Positions 18,808 through 29,107 of a stretch of 64,000 bases of DNA are shown here, piece after piece. How positions within the stretch are numbered: the first letter of the stretch is position 1; each line of letters starts with the position of its first letter. Location of the stretch: positions 372,001-436,000 of the forward strand of contig OZ244063.1 of NCBI GenBank assembly GCA_965215535.1. The letters are read 5' to 3'. The translations under genes and the position numbers were made by a program. The notes below the pieces were generated by a model, which was not told the DNA's origin, made no database searches, and saw only the letters and a list, made by a program, of their open reading frames with translations. The stretch is from Bin94 sp965215535. Its GTDB lineage: Bacteria > Gemmatimonadota > Gemmatimonadetes > Longimicrobiales > Gaopeijiaceae.

Positions 18808-20319
18808 GTGCACGCCGTTGTCGATTCATGCTGGGTTCATGGTGTAGAGGGTCAACCGGTACGGGTCGAGGTCAGGGTCCAGACCGGATTGCCGGTCTTC
18901 ACTGTGGTCGGTTTGCCTGCGGGCGCCGTTCGCGAGGGGAAGGAGCGCGTCTTCGCGGCGCTTGCCCAGACGGGTCTGCCTCTTCCTCCGCGTCGGATTA
19001 CCGTCAATCTGGCTCCTGCCGATCTGCCGAAATCCGGTTCGGGATTCGACCTTCCGATCGCGGTGGCTCTACTGGCCGCGCTCGGGCACCTTCCCGCCGC
19101 CGGGGCCGCAGGCGCACTCTTTGCAGGAGAGCTCGGACTCGATGGCACAGTCCGACCGGTGCGCGGCGCGATTGCCCTGGCGATGAGCTGCCGCGAACAG
19201 GGACAGTCCCGCCTCTTCCTGCCGGAGGCGAATACCCGCGAGGCGGCGGCGGTGCCGGGGGTAGAGGTGCTGGGGCTGCGGTCGCTTTCCGAGCTGATTG
19301 CGGTTCTGAGAGGCGAACGGGAGCCGCGCCGAGCCCGCTCTGACCGTCCGGCCCGGGGGCGCCCCGAAGCCGATCTGATCGAGGTGAGCGGTCAGGAGCT
19401 GGCCAAGCGTGCCCTTGTCATTGCTGCGGCGGGGGGACACAGCCTGCTGATGTCGGGGCCTCCGGGGTCTGGCAAGACGATGCTGGCCCGGCGCCTTCCC
19501 GGAATTCTCCCTCCACTGGCCGAATCGGAGTCGCTTGAGGTGACCCGGGTGCACAGCGTGGCCGGGCTGCTGGAGTCCGACTCCCCGGTTCGAACCGAAC
19601 GTCCCTTCCGCGCTCCCCATCACACGATCTCGGCGGGAGGCCTCATTGGCGGGGGAAGTCCGCCCCGTCCCGGCGAAATTACCCTGGCGCATCTGGGCGT
19701 TCTCTTCCTGGACGAGCTCCCCGAGTTCAGCCGCAGCGTCCTCGAGACCCTGCGCCAGCCGATCGAATCCGGGCGGATCCGCATTGCGCGCGTTCGTCAT
19801 GTCATCGCCTTTCCGGCGCGCTTCCAGCTTGTGGCCGCCATGAACCCCTGTCCCTGCGGAAGGGTGGGCGACAGTTGCATCTGCGGCGAACGCGACATTG
19901 CGCGCTACAGATCCCGCATCTCGGGTCCCCTCCTCGACCGGATCGACCTCCGCATTCGGGTGGATGCGGTTCCCTGGGACGACCTCGGGAACGGCTCCCC
20001 GGCCCCGGCTTCCGCAGTCATTCGACGGCAGGTCGTGGAGGCGCGAGTGCGGCAGACTGCCCGTCACGGCGACCCCCTGGCGCTGAATTCCTCGATTCCG
20101 GCGGCGCGGGTGATGGATATCTGCCGGCTTGACGAGGCCGGGTCGCGGCTTCTGGGCGAGGCGGTGCAGCGCTTTGCGATGTCGGCGCGAGCGGTTCACC
20201 GGGCGCTTCGGGTGGCACGCACGATCGCGGATCTGGCCGGGGCTGATGCGGTGCGCGAAGTCGATATGGCCGAGGCGATCCGGTTGCGGGCTCTGTCGCA
20301 AAATGGCCCGGGGGGCTAG
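18808..20319 (+). CDS. comM: YifB/ComM family Mg-chelatase-like AAA+ ATPase
   Basis: This 503-residue protein in the family's order: N-terminal ChlI-like domain (GLPVFTVVGLP, then ITVNLAPADLPKSGSGFDLPIA), the AAA+ core with Walker A GPPGSGKT, the Walker B region LFLDELPEF, the FPARFQLVAAMNPCPCG motif with cysteines at CPCGRVGDSCICG, and the C-terminal Mg_chelatase_C domain. In competent bacteria ComM is a hexameric branch-migration helicase for integrating transforming DNA; many non-competent species carry it too. The GTG at 18808 fits the family N-terminus and has a G-rich ribosome site at 18790-18797. An in-frame ATG at 18772 is an alternative. Confidence 0.93.
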   Translation: MHAVVDSCWVHGVEGQPVRVEVRVQTGLPVFTVVGLPAGAVREGKERVFAALAQTGLPLPPRRITVNLAPADLPKSGSGFDLPIAVALLAALGHLPAAGAAGALFAGELGLDGTVRPVRGAIALAMSCREQGQSRLFLPEANTREAAAVPGVEVLGLRSLSELIAVLRGEREPRRARSDRPARGRPEADLIEVSGQELAKRALVIAAAGGHSLLMSGPPGSGKTMLARRLPGILPPLAESESLEVTRVHSVAGLLESDSPVRTERPFRAPHHTISAGGLIGGGSPPRPGEITLAHLGVLFLDELPEFSRSVLETLRQPIESGRIRIARVRHVIAFPARFQLVAAMNPCPCGRVGDSCICGERDIARYRSRISGPLLDRIDLRIRVDAVPWDDLGNGSPAPASAVIRRQVVEARVRQTARHGDPLALNSSIPAARVMDICRLDEAGSRLLGEAVQRFAMSARAVHRALRVARTIADLAGADAVREVDMAEAIRLRALSQNGPGG

Positions 20320-20417
20320 CATGATGCGTTGTGAATGGGGTGTGAGCGATATGCCGGCGTGCATGAACCCGGGCCGTTCGGCGGATTGCATGGCGATACC
20401 GGAGGGAAGCAGACGGG

Positions 20418-21575
20418 ATGTCCCACTATCTCGACTTTGCGGCGACATCGGCGATTCGCCCGCCGGAGGTGGTGCGCGCGGTGGCCGATTTTCTGGGCGG
20501 AGCGGGATGCTCGCCCGGGCGGGGCGGCCACTCCGGCGCCGTGGAGGCCTCGCGTCAGGCCTTTCGCTGTCGGCGCGCGCTCTGCAGGCTGTCGGGGCTC
20601 CCGGGCGACCCCGGCCGTCTTGCCTTCATGGCCAACGCCACTCACGCGCTCAACACCGCGCTTCAGGGGTTGCTGCGGCGCGGCGACGTCCTTGTGGTTT
20701 CGGCCTACGATCACAATGCGGTTCTTCGTCCGGCCCACTTCCTGGCGCAACATCGCGGCGTGGAGCTTCGCATCCTCTCCGGCAGCCCGGATGGAGCGGT
20801 GGATCCGGACGAGGCGGCCCGGCTGCTCGAGGGCGCGAAGGTGCTGGTGGTGAACGAAGTCTCGAATGTTCTGGGAACCGCGTTGCCGGTGGCCGAGCTG
20901 ACGGCGATTGCGCACCGGGCAGGGGCGCTCGTGGTCACCGACACGGCTCAGTCGGCCGGACATATCGAACCGGGTGCGGACCCGGTGGCCGATGTCGTGG
21001 CTCTGACAGGGCACAAGGGGCTGCTGGGCCCCCAGGGAATCGGGGGGTTGTGGGTGCGCGAAGGGGTCGAGATCGAACCGCTGCTTTGCGGGGGCACGGG
21101 GGGCGATTCGTCTCGTCGCGAGATGCCCGCCGCCATGCCGGATCGCCTCGAGGCCGGTACCCCGAATGCACCCGGAGTGGCGGGGCTGCTGGCCGGGTGC
21201 GAATTCCTGCGCACCCGGGGCGTTGCCGCGCTCCACAGGCATGCGATGGAGCTGAAGGCCGAGCTGCGCGAGGGGTTGGCGGAAATCCGCGGGATTCGGG
21301 TGCTGTCGCCTCCGGGCAGAGAGGGCGCTCCCATTGTGACGGTGGTCGCCGACGGGATCGATGCCGCGACGCTGGCCACCCGTCTGGATCGCGAGTTCGG
21401 AGTGCAAACCCGCTCTGGATTGCACTGCGCGCCCGAGGTGCACCGAATCCTGGGGACGATGAAAGCCGGGGCGGTGCGCTTCTCGCCGGGATGGGCCTCC
21501 ACGGTCGACGATGTCGCTGCGGCGGTGACCGCGGTCGATACGATCCTGCGCCCCGTTGCGGTGGCGGTGCAGTGA
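20418..21575 (+). CDS. Class V aminotransferase-fold PLP enzyme, SufS/cysteine desulfurase-like
   Basis: This 385-residue protein begins MSHYLDFAATSAIRPPEV, the usual opening of the family. It has the PLP lysine in LTGHKGLLGPQGIGG, the cofactor-contacting DTAQSAGH segment, and near the C-terminus RSGLHCAPEVH, whose Cys sits where the active-site persulfide Cys of SufS/CsdA-type enzymes is. It should take sulfur from cysteine (giving alanine) for Fe-S clusters or another sulfur carrier. No suf or isc scaffold gene lies beside it, so the partner is elsewhere. The start is preceded by GGAGGGAAG. It follows the ComM-type gene by 98 bases on the same strand. Confidence 0.87.
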   Translation: MSHYLDFAATSAIRPPEVVRAVADFLGGAGCSPGRGGHSGAVEASRQAFRCRRALCRLSGLPGDPGRLAFMANATHALNTALQGLLRRGDVLVVSAYDHNAVLRPAHFLAQHRGVELRILSGSPDGAVDPDEAARLLEGAKVLVVNEVSNVLGTALPVAELTAIAHRAGALVVTDTAQSAGHIEPGADPVADVVALTGHKGLLGPQGIGGLWVREGVEIEPLLCGGTGGDSSRREMPAAMPDRLEAGTPNAPGVAGLLAGCEFLRTRGVAALHRHAMELKAELREGLAEIRGIRVLSPPGREGAPIVTVVADGIDAATLATRLDREFGVQTRSGLHCAPEVHRILGTMKAGAVRFSPGWASTVDDVAAAVTAVDTILRPVAVAVQ

Positions 21576-21726
21576 TGCGAATGCAGTCCCGGCCACCGCA
21601 CCGGTGCCACATCCGCCCCCTCGCTCCCTTTGCGGCGGCCACCCCAATCTCCGGGGCTGCGCCGGTCCTCGCCGCCTCCGCTCCCGGCGTGACGATGCCC
21701 ACCTTCCCGCGACCCTTGAGCTGTCG

Positions 21727-23088
<1,362 letters not shown>

Positions 23089-23147
23089 TTTCGCCGGAGC
23101 AGTTCACCCTTCACAAAACGGAAACCACATTAAATGACAGCAGAACA

Positions 23148-24020
23148 ATGATTTCTGACAGTAGAACAACGACTTCAAAACAGCCTGCACACCAGGTTGA
23201 GTCATCTTTGGATCGCTATTTCGAGGAGATCAGCCGCTATCCGGTCATCGACCGCGACGAAGAGGTGCGACTCGCGCAGGGAATTCGCCGTGGCGAGGAC
23301 GAGGCGCTTGATAAGCTGGTGCGCTCCAACCTGCGCTTTGTCGTCAAGGTTTCGCGCCGCTACCGGCACCATGGCGTCCCTCTGCCCGATCTCATCAGCG
23401 AGGGCAACCTGGGGCTGATCCAGGCCGCCAGGCGCTTCGACGAAACGCGCGGAATTCGCTTCATCTCCTATGCAGTCTGGTGGATTCGCCAGGCGATTCG
23501 GCAGGCGCTGGCCGAGCAGGGGCGGATTGTGAGACTTCCCGCGGGGCGTGCACACCAGCTTCACCGGATCGCGCGGCAGCGCGCAGAGCTCTCCCAGGCG
23601 CTGGGCAGGGAACCCACCGCGCGCGAGATCGCGAAGGCGCTGGGAGCCCGGGTTCCCACAGTCGAACGGATGCTGGCGATCATGCCGACCCACCTTTCTC
23701 TCGATGCGCCCATCAACGAGGGCGACGGCACCACTCTCATGGACAGCCTGCCCGACCTGGATTCGCCGGGACCGGAAGAGACGCTCCTTGAACGCGCGCT
23801 GGAGCGCGACCTTGCGACCGCTCTCGATTCGCTGAGTGGCCGCGAAGCGGAGGTGCTGCGGCTCTACTACGGCATCGGAGATCATGCGCCCAAATCGTTG
23901 AAGCAGATCGGGCACGAATTGGGAGTGACCCGGGAGCGGGTTCGCCAGATCAGGGAGGGAGCGCTGCACCGTCTTCGCTGCACACCGGCAGGGCGGGCGC
24001 TGGAGAGCTTTGCCCGGTAG
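23148..24020 (+). CDS. RpoD-like (sigma70 family, group 1/2) sigma factor
   Basis: This is a 290-residue protein from the ATG at 23148. Regions 1.2 to 4.2 are all visible: SSLDRYFEEISRYPVI, then region 2 (NLRFVVKVSRRY, LISEGNLGLIQAARRFD, FISYAVWWIRQAI), region 3 with PTAREIAKALG, and region 4.2 with LKQIGHELGVTRERVRQI. It lacks the acidic region 1.1, as the short primary sigma factors of Bacteroidetes/Chlorobi-type bacteria also do, so it may be the housekeeping sigma or an RpoS-like one. A GTG at 23085 overlapping the previous stop (GTGA) would add 21 residues. An in-frame 21-base repeat spans the ATG (see findings), so the true start is uncertain. Confidence 0.92.
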   Translation: MISDSRTTTSKQPAHQVESSLDRYFEEISRYPVIDRDEEVRLAQGIRRGEDEALDKLVRSNLRFVVKVSRRYRHHGVPLPDLISEGNLGLIQAARRFDETRGIRFISYAVWWIRQAIRQALAEQGRIVRLPAGRAHQLHRIARQRAELSQALGREPTAREIAKALGARVPTVERMLAIMPTHLSLDAPINEGDGTTLMDSLPDLDSPGPEETLLERALERDLATALDSLSGREAEVLRLYYGIGDHAPKSLKQIGHELGVTRERVRQIREGALHRLRCTPAGRALESFAR

Positions 24021-24299
24021 GCTGCACCGGAGAGCCGGCGGAGGCAGATCCATGGATCAAGAGTGCGCAGGCGCGCCTCGGCGACTCGCAGACAGATCCC
24101 GGGTGACATGCGCGCGCCGCTCCACCCGGAGCGGGCGTTCCGAACCCTTCGGAGATCGCTCTGCCATCCCCGTCCGGCGTCCCTCTGCCCGCCCCGCGCG
24201 CGCCACCCGATCCGTAGACCGGTGCGCCCCCGGATCAATTCCGCGTCCATTCCGTTCACTTCGCCGAAGGAGCCCCGGGAGCTGATTCGCTGCAGCGAG

Positions 24300-25394
24300 G
24301 TGCCCGTCCGGTCGGCTTCGGGGGGGTACAGGGTTCGTGTAGGCGCAGGCGTCCGCGGCCTGCTCCCCGCAGCGGCGCTGGAGGCCGCTCCCTCGGGGCG
24401 CTGTGCGCTGATCGCCGATCGTACCGTTGCCGGAATCTGGGCAGCCGAGATCCAGGAGCTTCTGCGCGGAGCCGGGCTGGACGTCGTGCCGGCCTTCTTT
24501 CCGGCGGGCGAACAGGCGAAGACTCGCAAGAGCTGGGCGACGCTGACCGACATCCTCCTGGGGGCCAGGCTCGGACGCGATTCCTGCGTGGTGGCCTTGG
24601 GAGGGGGCGTGACCGGCGATCTGGCCGGTTTCGTGGCCGCCACCTTTCTGCGCGGAGTGCCCTTCATTCAGGTACCCACCACCACCCTGGCCATGATCGA
24701 CGCCTCGGTAGGGGGCAAGACGGGGGTGGATCATCGATCGGGAAAAAATCTGATCGGAGCCTTCCACCCCCCGCACGCGGTGCTGGCCGACCCGGATTTC
24801 CTGGCCACTCTTGACCGCAAGGTGCGCGCGCAGGGCTATGCCGAGGCGCTCAAGCACGGAATCATAATCGATGCGCCGCATGCCCGGTGGCTGGCCGACC
24901 GCGCCGAAGCGCTTCTGGAGGGCGAAGGGGAAGCGGTGGAGGAGGCGGTGGTGCGTTCGGTCGAGATCAAGGCCGCAGTCGTCTCGGAAGATGAGTTCGA
25001 GGGCGGTCGCCGCAGGATCCTGAACTTCGGTCACACGGTTGCGCACGCCCTGGAGTTGGATTCGAGCTATACGATGCCCCACGGCGATGCGGTCGCAGCG
25101 GGAATGGTGATCGAGGCCCGGATCGGCGAGCTGCTGGGAATCACGCAGAGAGGAACGGCGGCCAGGGTGGCCGAACTGGTGCGCGCCCTGGAGCTTCCGG
25201 TCGATGCCGCGGTGGTCGGACGCGGTCGCGAATTGGCCGCATTCATGGCAAGCGACAAGAAGACGCTCCGGGGAGTTGTGCAGATGGTGCGCCTCGAAGA
25301 GCTGGGCTGCGTAGGATCGGGCAGCGAAACGACTGTGGCGATCTCCGACGAAGAGCTGCCCCTCCTCCTGGAAGAGTCTGCGCGGTGTCCCTGA
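24300..25394 (+). CDS. aroB: 3-dehydroquinate synthase
   Basis: This 364-residue protein has all AroB marks: the NAD-binding GGGVTGDLAGFVAATF, the VPTTTLAMIDASVGGKTGVDH segment (split), KNLIGAFHPP, the zinc-binding Glu in AEALKHG and His in NFGHTVAHALE. It converts DAHP to 3-dehydroquinate, the second step of the shikimate pathway in the cytoplasm. GTG at 24300 gives the family length; the open frame runs further up to 24063 but that stretch is Arg/Pro-rich and not protein-like. A 279-base spacer with no other recognisable gene lies between it and the sigma factor gene. Confidence 0.95.
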   Translation: MPVRSASGGYRVRVGAGVRGLLPAAALEAAPSGRCALIADRTVAGIWAAEIQELLRGAGLDVVPAFFPAGEQAKTRKSWATLTDILLGARLGRDSCVVALGGGVTGDLAGFVAATFLRGVPFIQVPTTTLAMIDASVGGKTGVDHRSGKNLIGAFHPPHAVLADPDFLATLDRKVRAQGYAEALKHGIIIDAPHARWLADRAEALLEGEGEAVEEAVVRSVEIKAAVVSEDEFEGGRRRILNFGHTVAHALELDSSYTMPHGDAVAAGMVIEARIGELLGITQRGTAARVAELVRALELPVDAAVVGRGRELAAFMASDKKTLRGVVQMVRLEELGCVGSGSETTVAISDEELPLLLEESARCP

Positions 25395-25445
25395 TCGCCT
25401 CCACAAGGCAACGCGCACAGGGAGGGAGCCGGGCCTGTTGGAGTT

Positions 25446-25468
25446 TGCAAAGTCATTCGGTGCAAAGT
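25446..25468 (+). repeat. Direct repeat TGCAAAGT x2
   Basis: TGCAAAGT occurs at 25446-25453 and 25461-25468, 15 bases apart start to start, in the AT-richer spacer upstream of the acyl-CoA synthetase gene. It could be an operator. Confidence 0.3.
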
Positions 25469-25504
25469 GTCACGATCATCCTCCAATGATTCTTCGCTCC
25501 GGCC

Positions 25505-25549
25505 TTCAGGCTCACTTCCTGCCGGAAACACACCGCGTGTTCAGGCTCA
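25505..25549 (+). repeat. Direct repeat TTCAGGCTCA x2
   Basis: TTCAGGCTCA occurs at 25505-25514 and again at 25540-25549, each followed by (C/T)TT; start-to-start distance is 35 bases. It is in the same spacer as the TGCAAAGT pair. Confidence 0.35.
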
Positions 25550-25573
25550 TTTGCCGTTGGACAAGACTGGGAC

Positions 25574-25601
25574 TTGCTCACGTCGTCGCTTGCATTATCA
25601 T
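25574..25601 (+). promoter_or_regulatory. Possible promoter of the acyl-CoA synthetase operon
   Basis: TTGCTC (25574-25579) and TATCAT (25596-25601) are 16 bases apart, about 65 bases before the ATG at 25665 and just downstream of the two direct-repeat pairs. The match is partial. Confidence 0.3.
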
Positions 25602-25664
25602 TGAGGTGGCGTTCGAGCGGGTTTCAGACGAATCCGTCGCGCCACACAGTCGGCTGGAGGATGC

Positions 25665-27272
25665 ATGGCGCCATCTGAGCGCTCCCCGGAGGTCCACATC
25701 GTATCATCGGCTCTTCTGCACCGGGCCGACCGCAATCCGGATGCTCCCTGTTTGCGGACGAGGGAGTCGGTGATTGGCTATGGCGAGGTTGCCGAGCAGT
25801 CGCATGCGCTGGCCGCTGCGCTCGCCAATCTGGGGGTGAATACCGGAGACCGGATCGCGCTTCTGCTTCCGGTCGGGCCCGAGTTCGCCATTACGGCCTT
25901 TGCGGCCAGTCACCTTGGGGCGACGCTCGTCCCTCTTCACCCGCGGACTCCCCCCGCAGATCTGCGCTATATGCTGCGCCACTCGGGGGCGATCTGTGCC
26001 GTGACCGTCGAGGACGCCTTCGGGAAGGACTATCTGCAACTCTTTGAGGATCTTCTCGAAGACCTCCCCGAGCTGGAGATTGTGGTGACAGTGGGCAGGG
26101 AGGATCTCTGGTACGACGATCAGATCTTCCAGTGGGAAGATCTGATCTCGGCCGGCAGCGGCCGCCCCGTCCCCGCAAGCGGAGACGACGCGACCGCCGC
26201 CTTTGCGATCGCCTATACCGCCGGCACTACAGGCAAGCCCAAGGGGGTCGCCCTCTCTCACCGCAACCTCCTTCACGCCGCCGCCGCCACCAACACCGCC
26301 GTCGGTCTGACATCCGCCGACGTCGTTGTCGGCGTCACCGCGCTCTGGCACGTCTTCGGCCTGGGCCCCGGGCTGCTGGGAAGCGTGCTCGGCGGCGCTT
26401 CACTCGTCCTGGCCGATATCCCCGACGCGGCCCTTGTCCTGGATCTGGCCGAGCGGCACCGGGCGACCCTTCACTACGGCGGCCCGACGCTCTTCGCACG
26501 CGAGCTGCGCGAGGTCCGCCGCCGCGGCTCGGCCCCCGACACGCTGCGCCTCTGCGTTGCCGCGGGCGCTCCCCTCAACGAATCGCTGGCGCGCCGCATC
26601 GAAGAGACCTTCGGCGCTCCCGTGCTCCGTGCCTATGCCCTGACCGAAACAGCATCCACCCTGGCCATGGCCTGTCCCGGCGATCCCCCCGAAGCGCGCA
26701 TCCTCGGAGTCGGACGCCCTGTTGCCGGCACCGCCGTGCGCATTACCGACGACGACGGAGTCGCGCTCGAACCCGGACGGACGGGCGAGATCCGGGTGCG
26801 GGGTCCGGGCGTCATGCTGGGCTACTACCGCCAGCCGCGGCAGACGCGCGCCGTGCTCGACAGGGATGGCTTCCTGCGCACCGGCGATCTGGGCGCCCTC
26901 GACGAGAACGGTTTCCTTTATCTGCGCGGGCGGCGCAGCGATGTGATCATACGCGATGGAGTCAAGGTGCAACCCCGCGAGGTCGAGGGCCGTCTGGAGC
27001 TGCATCCAGCGGTCGATCAGTGCGCCCTGGTGGGAATCCCCGACGACATTCTCGGCGAAGCGCTCTGCGCCTGCGTGGTCCGCGTCGAGGGTGGCGTTGT
27101 CACCGAACGGGAGATCCGCCTCTGGTGTGCGACCGCTCTGCCCGATTACAAGGTCCCCGATCTTGTTATCTTTATGAATTCTCTTCCCCGGACACGAGCA
27201 GGCAAGATCCGGCGGCGCGAGCTTGCGCGTCGCGTCGCAATGAGAAAGAAGCAGGACCGAAAGACAAGATGA
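25665..27272 (+). CDS. AMP-dependent acyl-CoA synthetase/ligase
   Basis: This 535-residue member of the ANL superfamily has the P-loop-like AYTAGTTGKPKGVALSHRN, the acyl/AMP pocket ALTETAST, the GFLRTGDLGALDENGFL motif with the hinge GRRSDVII following, and the C-terminal catalytic lysine in PRTRAGKIRRREL. It activates a carboxylic acid to acyl-AMP and then acyl-CoA; medium- or long-chain fatty acids are most likely, but the substrate is not readable from sequence. The ATG has GGAGG about seven bases upstream. Its stop overlaps the start of the NYN-domain gene (ATGA). Confidence 0.92.
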   Translation: MAPSERSPEVHIVSSALLHRADRNPDAPCLRTRESVIGYGEVAEQSHALAAALANLGVNTGDRIALLLPVGPEFAITAFAASHLGATLVPLHPRTPPADLRYMLRHSGAICAVTVEDAFGKDYLQLFEDLLEDLPELEIVVTVGREDLWYDDQIFQWEDLISAGSGRPVPASGDDATAAFAIAYTAGTTGKPKGVALSHRNLLHAAAATNTAVGLTSADVVVGVTALWHVFGLGPGLLGSVLGGASLVLADIPDAALVLDLAERHRATLHYGGPTLFARELREVRRRGSAPDTLRLCVAAGAPLNESLARRIEETFGAPVLRAYALTETASTLAMACPGDPPEARILGVGRPVAGTAVRITDDDGVALEPGRTGEIRVRGPGVMLGYYRQPRQTRAVLDRDGFLRTGDLGALDENGFLYLRGRRSDVIIRDGVKVQPREVEGRLELHPAVDQCALVGIPDDILGEALCACVVRVEGGVVTEREIRLWCATALPDYKVPDLVIFMNSLPRTRAGKIRRRELARRVAMRKKQDRKTR

Positions 27273-29107
27273 ACAATCCATACATGAGGGCGCCCCACGG
27301 CGAAGCGGGCCGCCAGAATTCCAGCGAAGCGCCCAACGCCGCGCTGCTCATCGACTTCGACAACGTTACCCTGGGCATGCGCAGCGATCTGGCCAGGGAG
27401 CTCAAAAGTCTCCTCGATTCCGACATCATCAAGGGCAAGGTCACGGTACAGCGCGCCTATGCCGACTGGCGCCGGTATCCGCAGTATATCGTTCCCCTCT
27501 CCGAGGCCTCGATCGACCTGATCTTCGCGCCCGCCTACGGAAGCTCGAAGAAGAACGCAACCGACATCCGCATGGCGATCGACGGGATGGAGCTGGTCTT
27601 CATTCGCCCCGAGATCGGCACCTTTATCCTTTTGACCGGCGACTCCGATTTCTCCAGCCTGGTTCTCAAGCTGAAGGAATACGGCAAATACGTCATCGGA
27701 ATCGGAATCCAGGAATCGACCTCGGACATCCTGGTCCAGAACTGCGACGAATACTACTCGTATGCGGGGCTGACCGGACTGAGCAAGACCACTGGCGGCG
27801 ATGTGGTTCCGAATGCGTGGGATTGCGTGGAGGATGCGGTGCAGCGAATGACGACGCGCGGCGATGTCATGCGTTCGGATCGACTCAAGCAGGTCATGAT
27901 GGAGCTGCTCCCCGGATTCGATGAACGCAGTCTCGGCTTCAAGAGCTTCACCAAATTTCTGATCGAGGCGGCGAACAAGGGTCTCTTGCAGATCGAGCGC
28001 GGCGAGAACGGGCAGTACAACATCGCCCCCCAGGGCAAGCGCGCAGCCCCGCCAGTCGCGAATGGAGGCGGACAGCGCGGCAAGCGCAAACGACCGCCGC
28101 CGCGTCCATCGACGCCGGAGGCTCTGCCGACGCCACCGCAGACCAGCACCGACAAATCCGATAAATCCGACAAACCTGACCGGGCTCCCGCCCTGAAGCT
28201 CCTGGTGCGCGCGGTTGGAGATCTGAGCGGAAACAGCGCGGTTGCCGGAGAAAATGGGGCGGTGCGCGATTCCGAGGTCAAGCGCCGCATGCTGGACATC
28301 GACAGCGACTTCAACGAGGGAGCCTTCGGGTTCGGCAAGTTCAGCAAGTTTCTGAGCTGGGCTGAGGGCAAGGGCGCGGTTCGCCTGGGACCGGGTGCCA
28401 GCGGCGGCTTCGAGGTGCGCATGGGCACGCGCCCAGCGGAGGGCGCCCAGCAGCGGAAACCCACTGCGAATGCGAGTGCGGATCCCTCTGCCCAACCGCG
28501 CGACGCAGCGCCCGCCGACGCAAAATCCCCGCAGAGAGCAGGTGGTCGCGACCATTCTCCTCTCGATCTGCGCGCTTTGGGGCTTCCGACCAGCGAGAGC
28601 GCCATCAAGCGGTACATGGCCAACCGCTACAAGGGGGTGGGGGTCAAGACCGCCGAAAAGCTCGTGGACAGCTTCGGCAGTCGGATCTTCGATGTCCTGC
28701 AGCACTCCCCCGAGCGTATCCACAGAGTTGTGGTCAGGGTGCGCGCCGAGAGTGTTCTGGATGCCTGGACGGTCGATTACCAGAGGCGCACCGGTCAGGC
28801 TGCCGCGAAGCGCTCCGAGAACCGGCGTGAATCCGAGCCCCGGCGCGAAGCTGACGAAGGGGCCACAGCCGCAGAGCGTCGCCCCGGCGCGGGGAGGCAG
28901 AGCCCACCGACAGAGCCCGCGCACGCCGCCACCGCCGGCGGAAATGCGACCGACACTGCTCCCGGCGCCGACTTCGCGCACCCCTCCCCGACGCACTCCG
29001 GGGGCGCAGAGGAGCCCCTGACGCTCGGACTGGAAACCGAAGAGGATGCGTCCCCCCGGGGATTCCTCGGAAAGCTGGGCTGGGGTCGTCGCAAAAGGTC
29101 CGAATAG
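27269..29107 (+). CDS. NYN-domain (PIN-like) protein with two LOTUS/OST-HTH domains and a C-terminal helix-hairpin-helix
   Basis: This 612-residue protein. Residues 24-175 form an NYN (LabA/DUF88) nuclease-like domain with the acidic residues LIDFDN (Asp29, Asp31), a middle DIRMAIDGM Asp and a late LTGDSDFS Asp, so the putative metal site is complete. Residues about 187-255 and 309-388 are two OST-HTH/LOTUS-like winged helices (each contains a FGKFSKFL- or FKSFTKFL-type core). Residues about 432-490 hold a helix-hairpin-helix-like region (YKGVGVKTAEKLVDSFG). Low-complexity Pro/Lys/Asp linkers separate them, and the last 100 residues are disordered. LOTUS domains bind RNA, notably G-rich or quadruplex RNA, and NYN domains cleave RNA. 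I predict an RNA-processing nuclease; the HhH suggests nucleic-acid duplex contact. It is coupled to the upstream acyl-CoA synthetase gene (ATGA). Confidence 0.85.
   Translation: MNNPYMRAPHGEAGRQNSSEAPNAALLIDFDNVTLGMRSDLARELKSLLDSDIIKGKVTVQRAYADWRRYPQYIVPLSEASIDLIFAPAYGSSKKNATDIRMAIDGMELVFIRPEIGTFILLTGDSDFSSLVLKLKEYGKYVIGIGIQESTSDILVQNCDEYYSYAGLTGLSKTTGGDVVPNAWDCVEDAVQRMTTRGDVMRSDRLKQVMMELLPGFDERSLGFKSFTKFLIEAANKGLLQIERGENGQYNIAPQGKRAAPPVANGGGQRGKRKRPPPRPSTPEALPTPPQTSTDKSDKSDKPDRAPALKLLVRAVGDLSGNSAVAGENGAVRDSEVKRRMLDIDSDFNEGAFGFGKFSKFLSWAEGKGAVRLGPGASGGFEVRMGTRPAEGAQQRKPTANASADPSAQPRDAAPADAKSPQRAGGRDHSPLDLRALGLPTSESAIKRYMANRYKGVGVKTAEKLVDSFGSRIFDVLQHSPERIHRVVVRVRAESVLDAWTVDYQRRTGQAAAKRSENRRESEPRREADEGATAAERRPGAGRQSPPTEPAHAATAGGNATDTAPGADFAHPSPTHSGGAEEPLTLGLETEEDASPRGFLGKLGWGRRKRSE

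Noticed and set aside
24021..24299. Upstream extension of aroB to 24063
   Set aside because: Those codons give an Arg/Pro-rich stretch unlike AroB; GTG 24300 gives the normal length.
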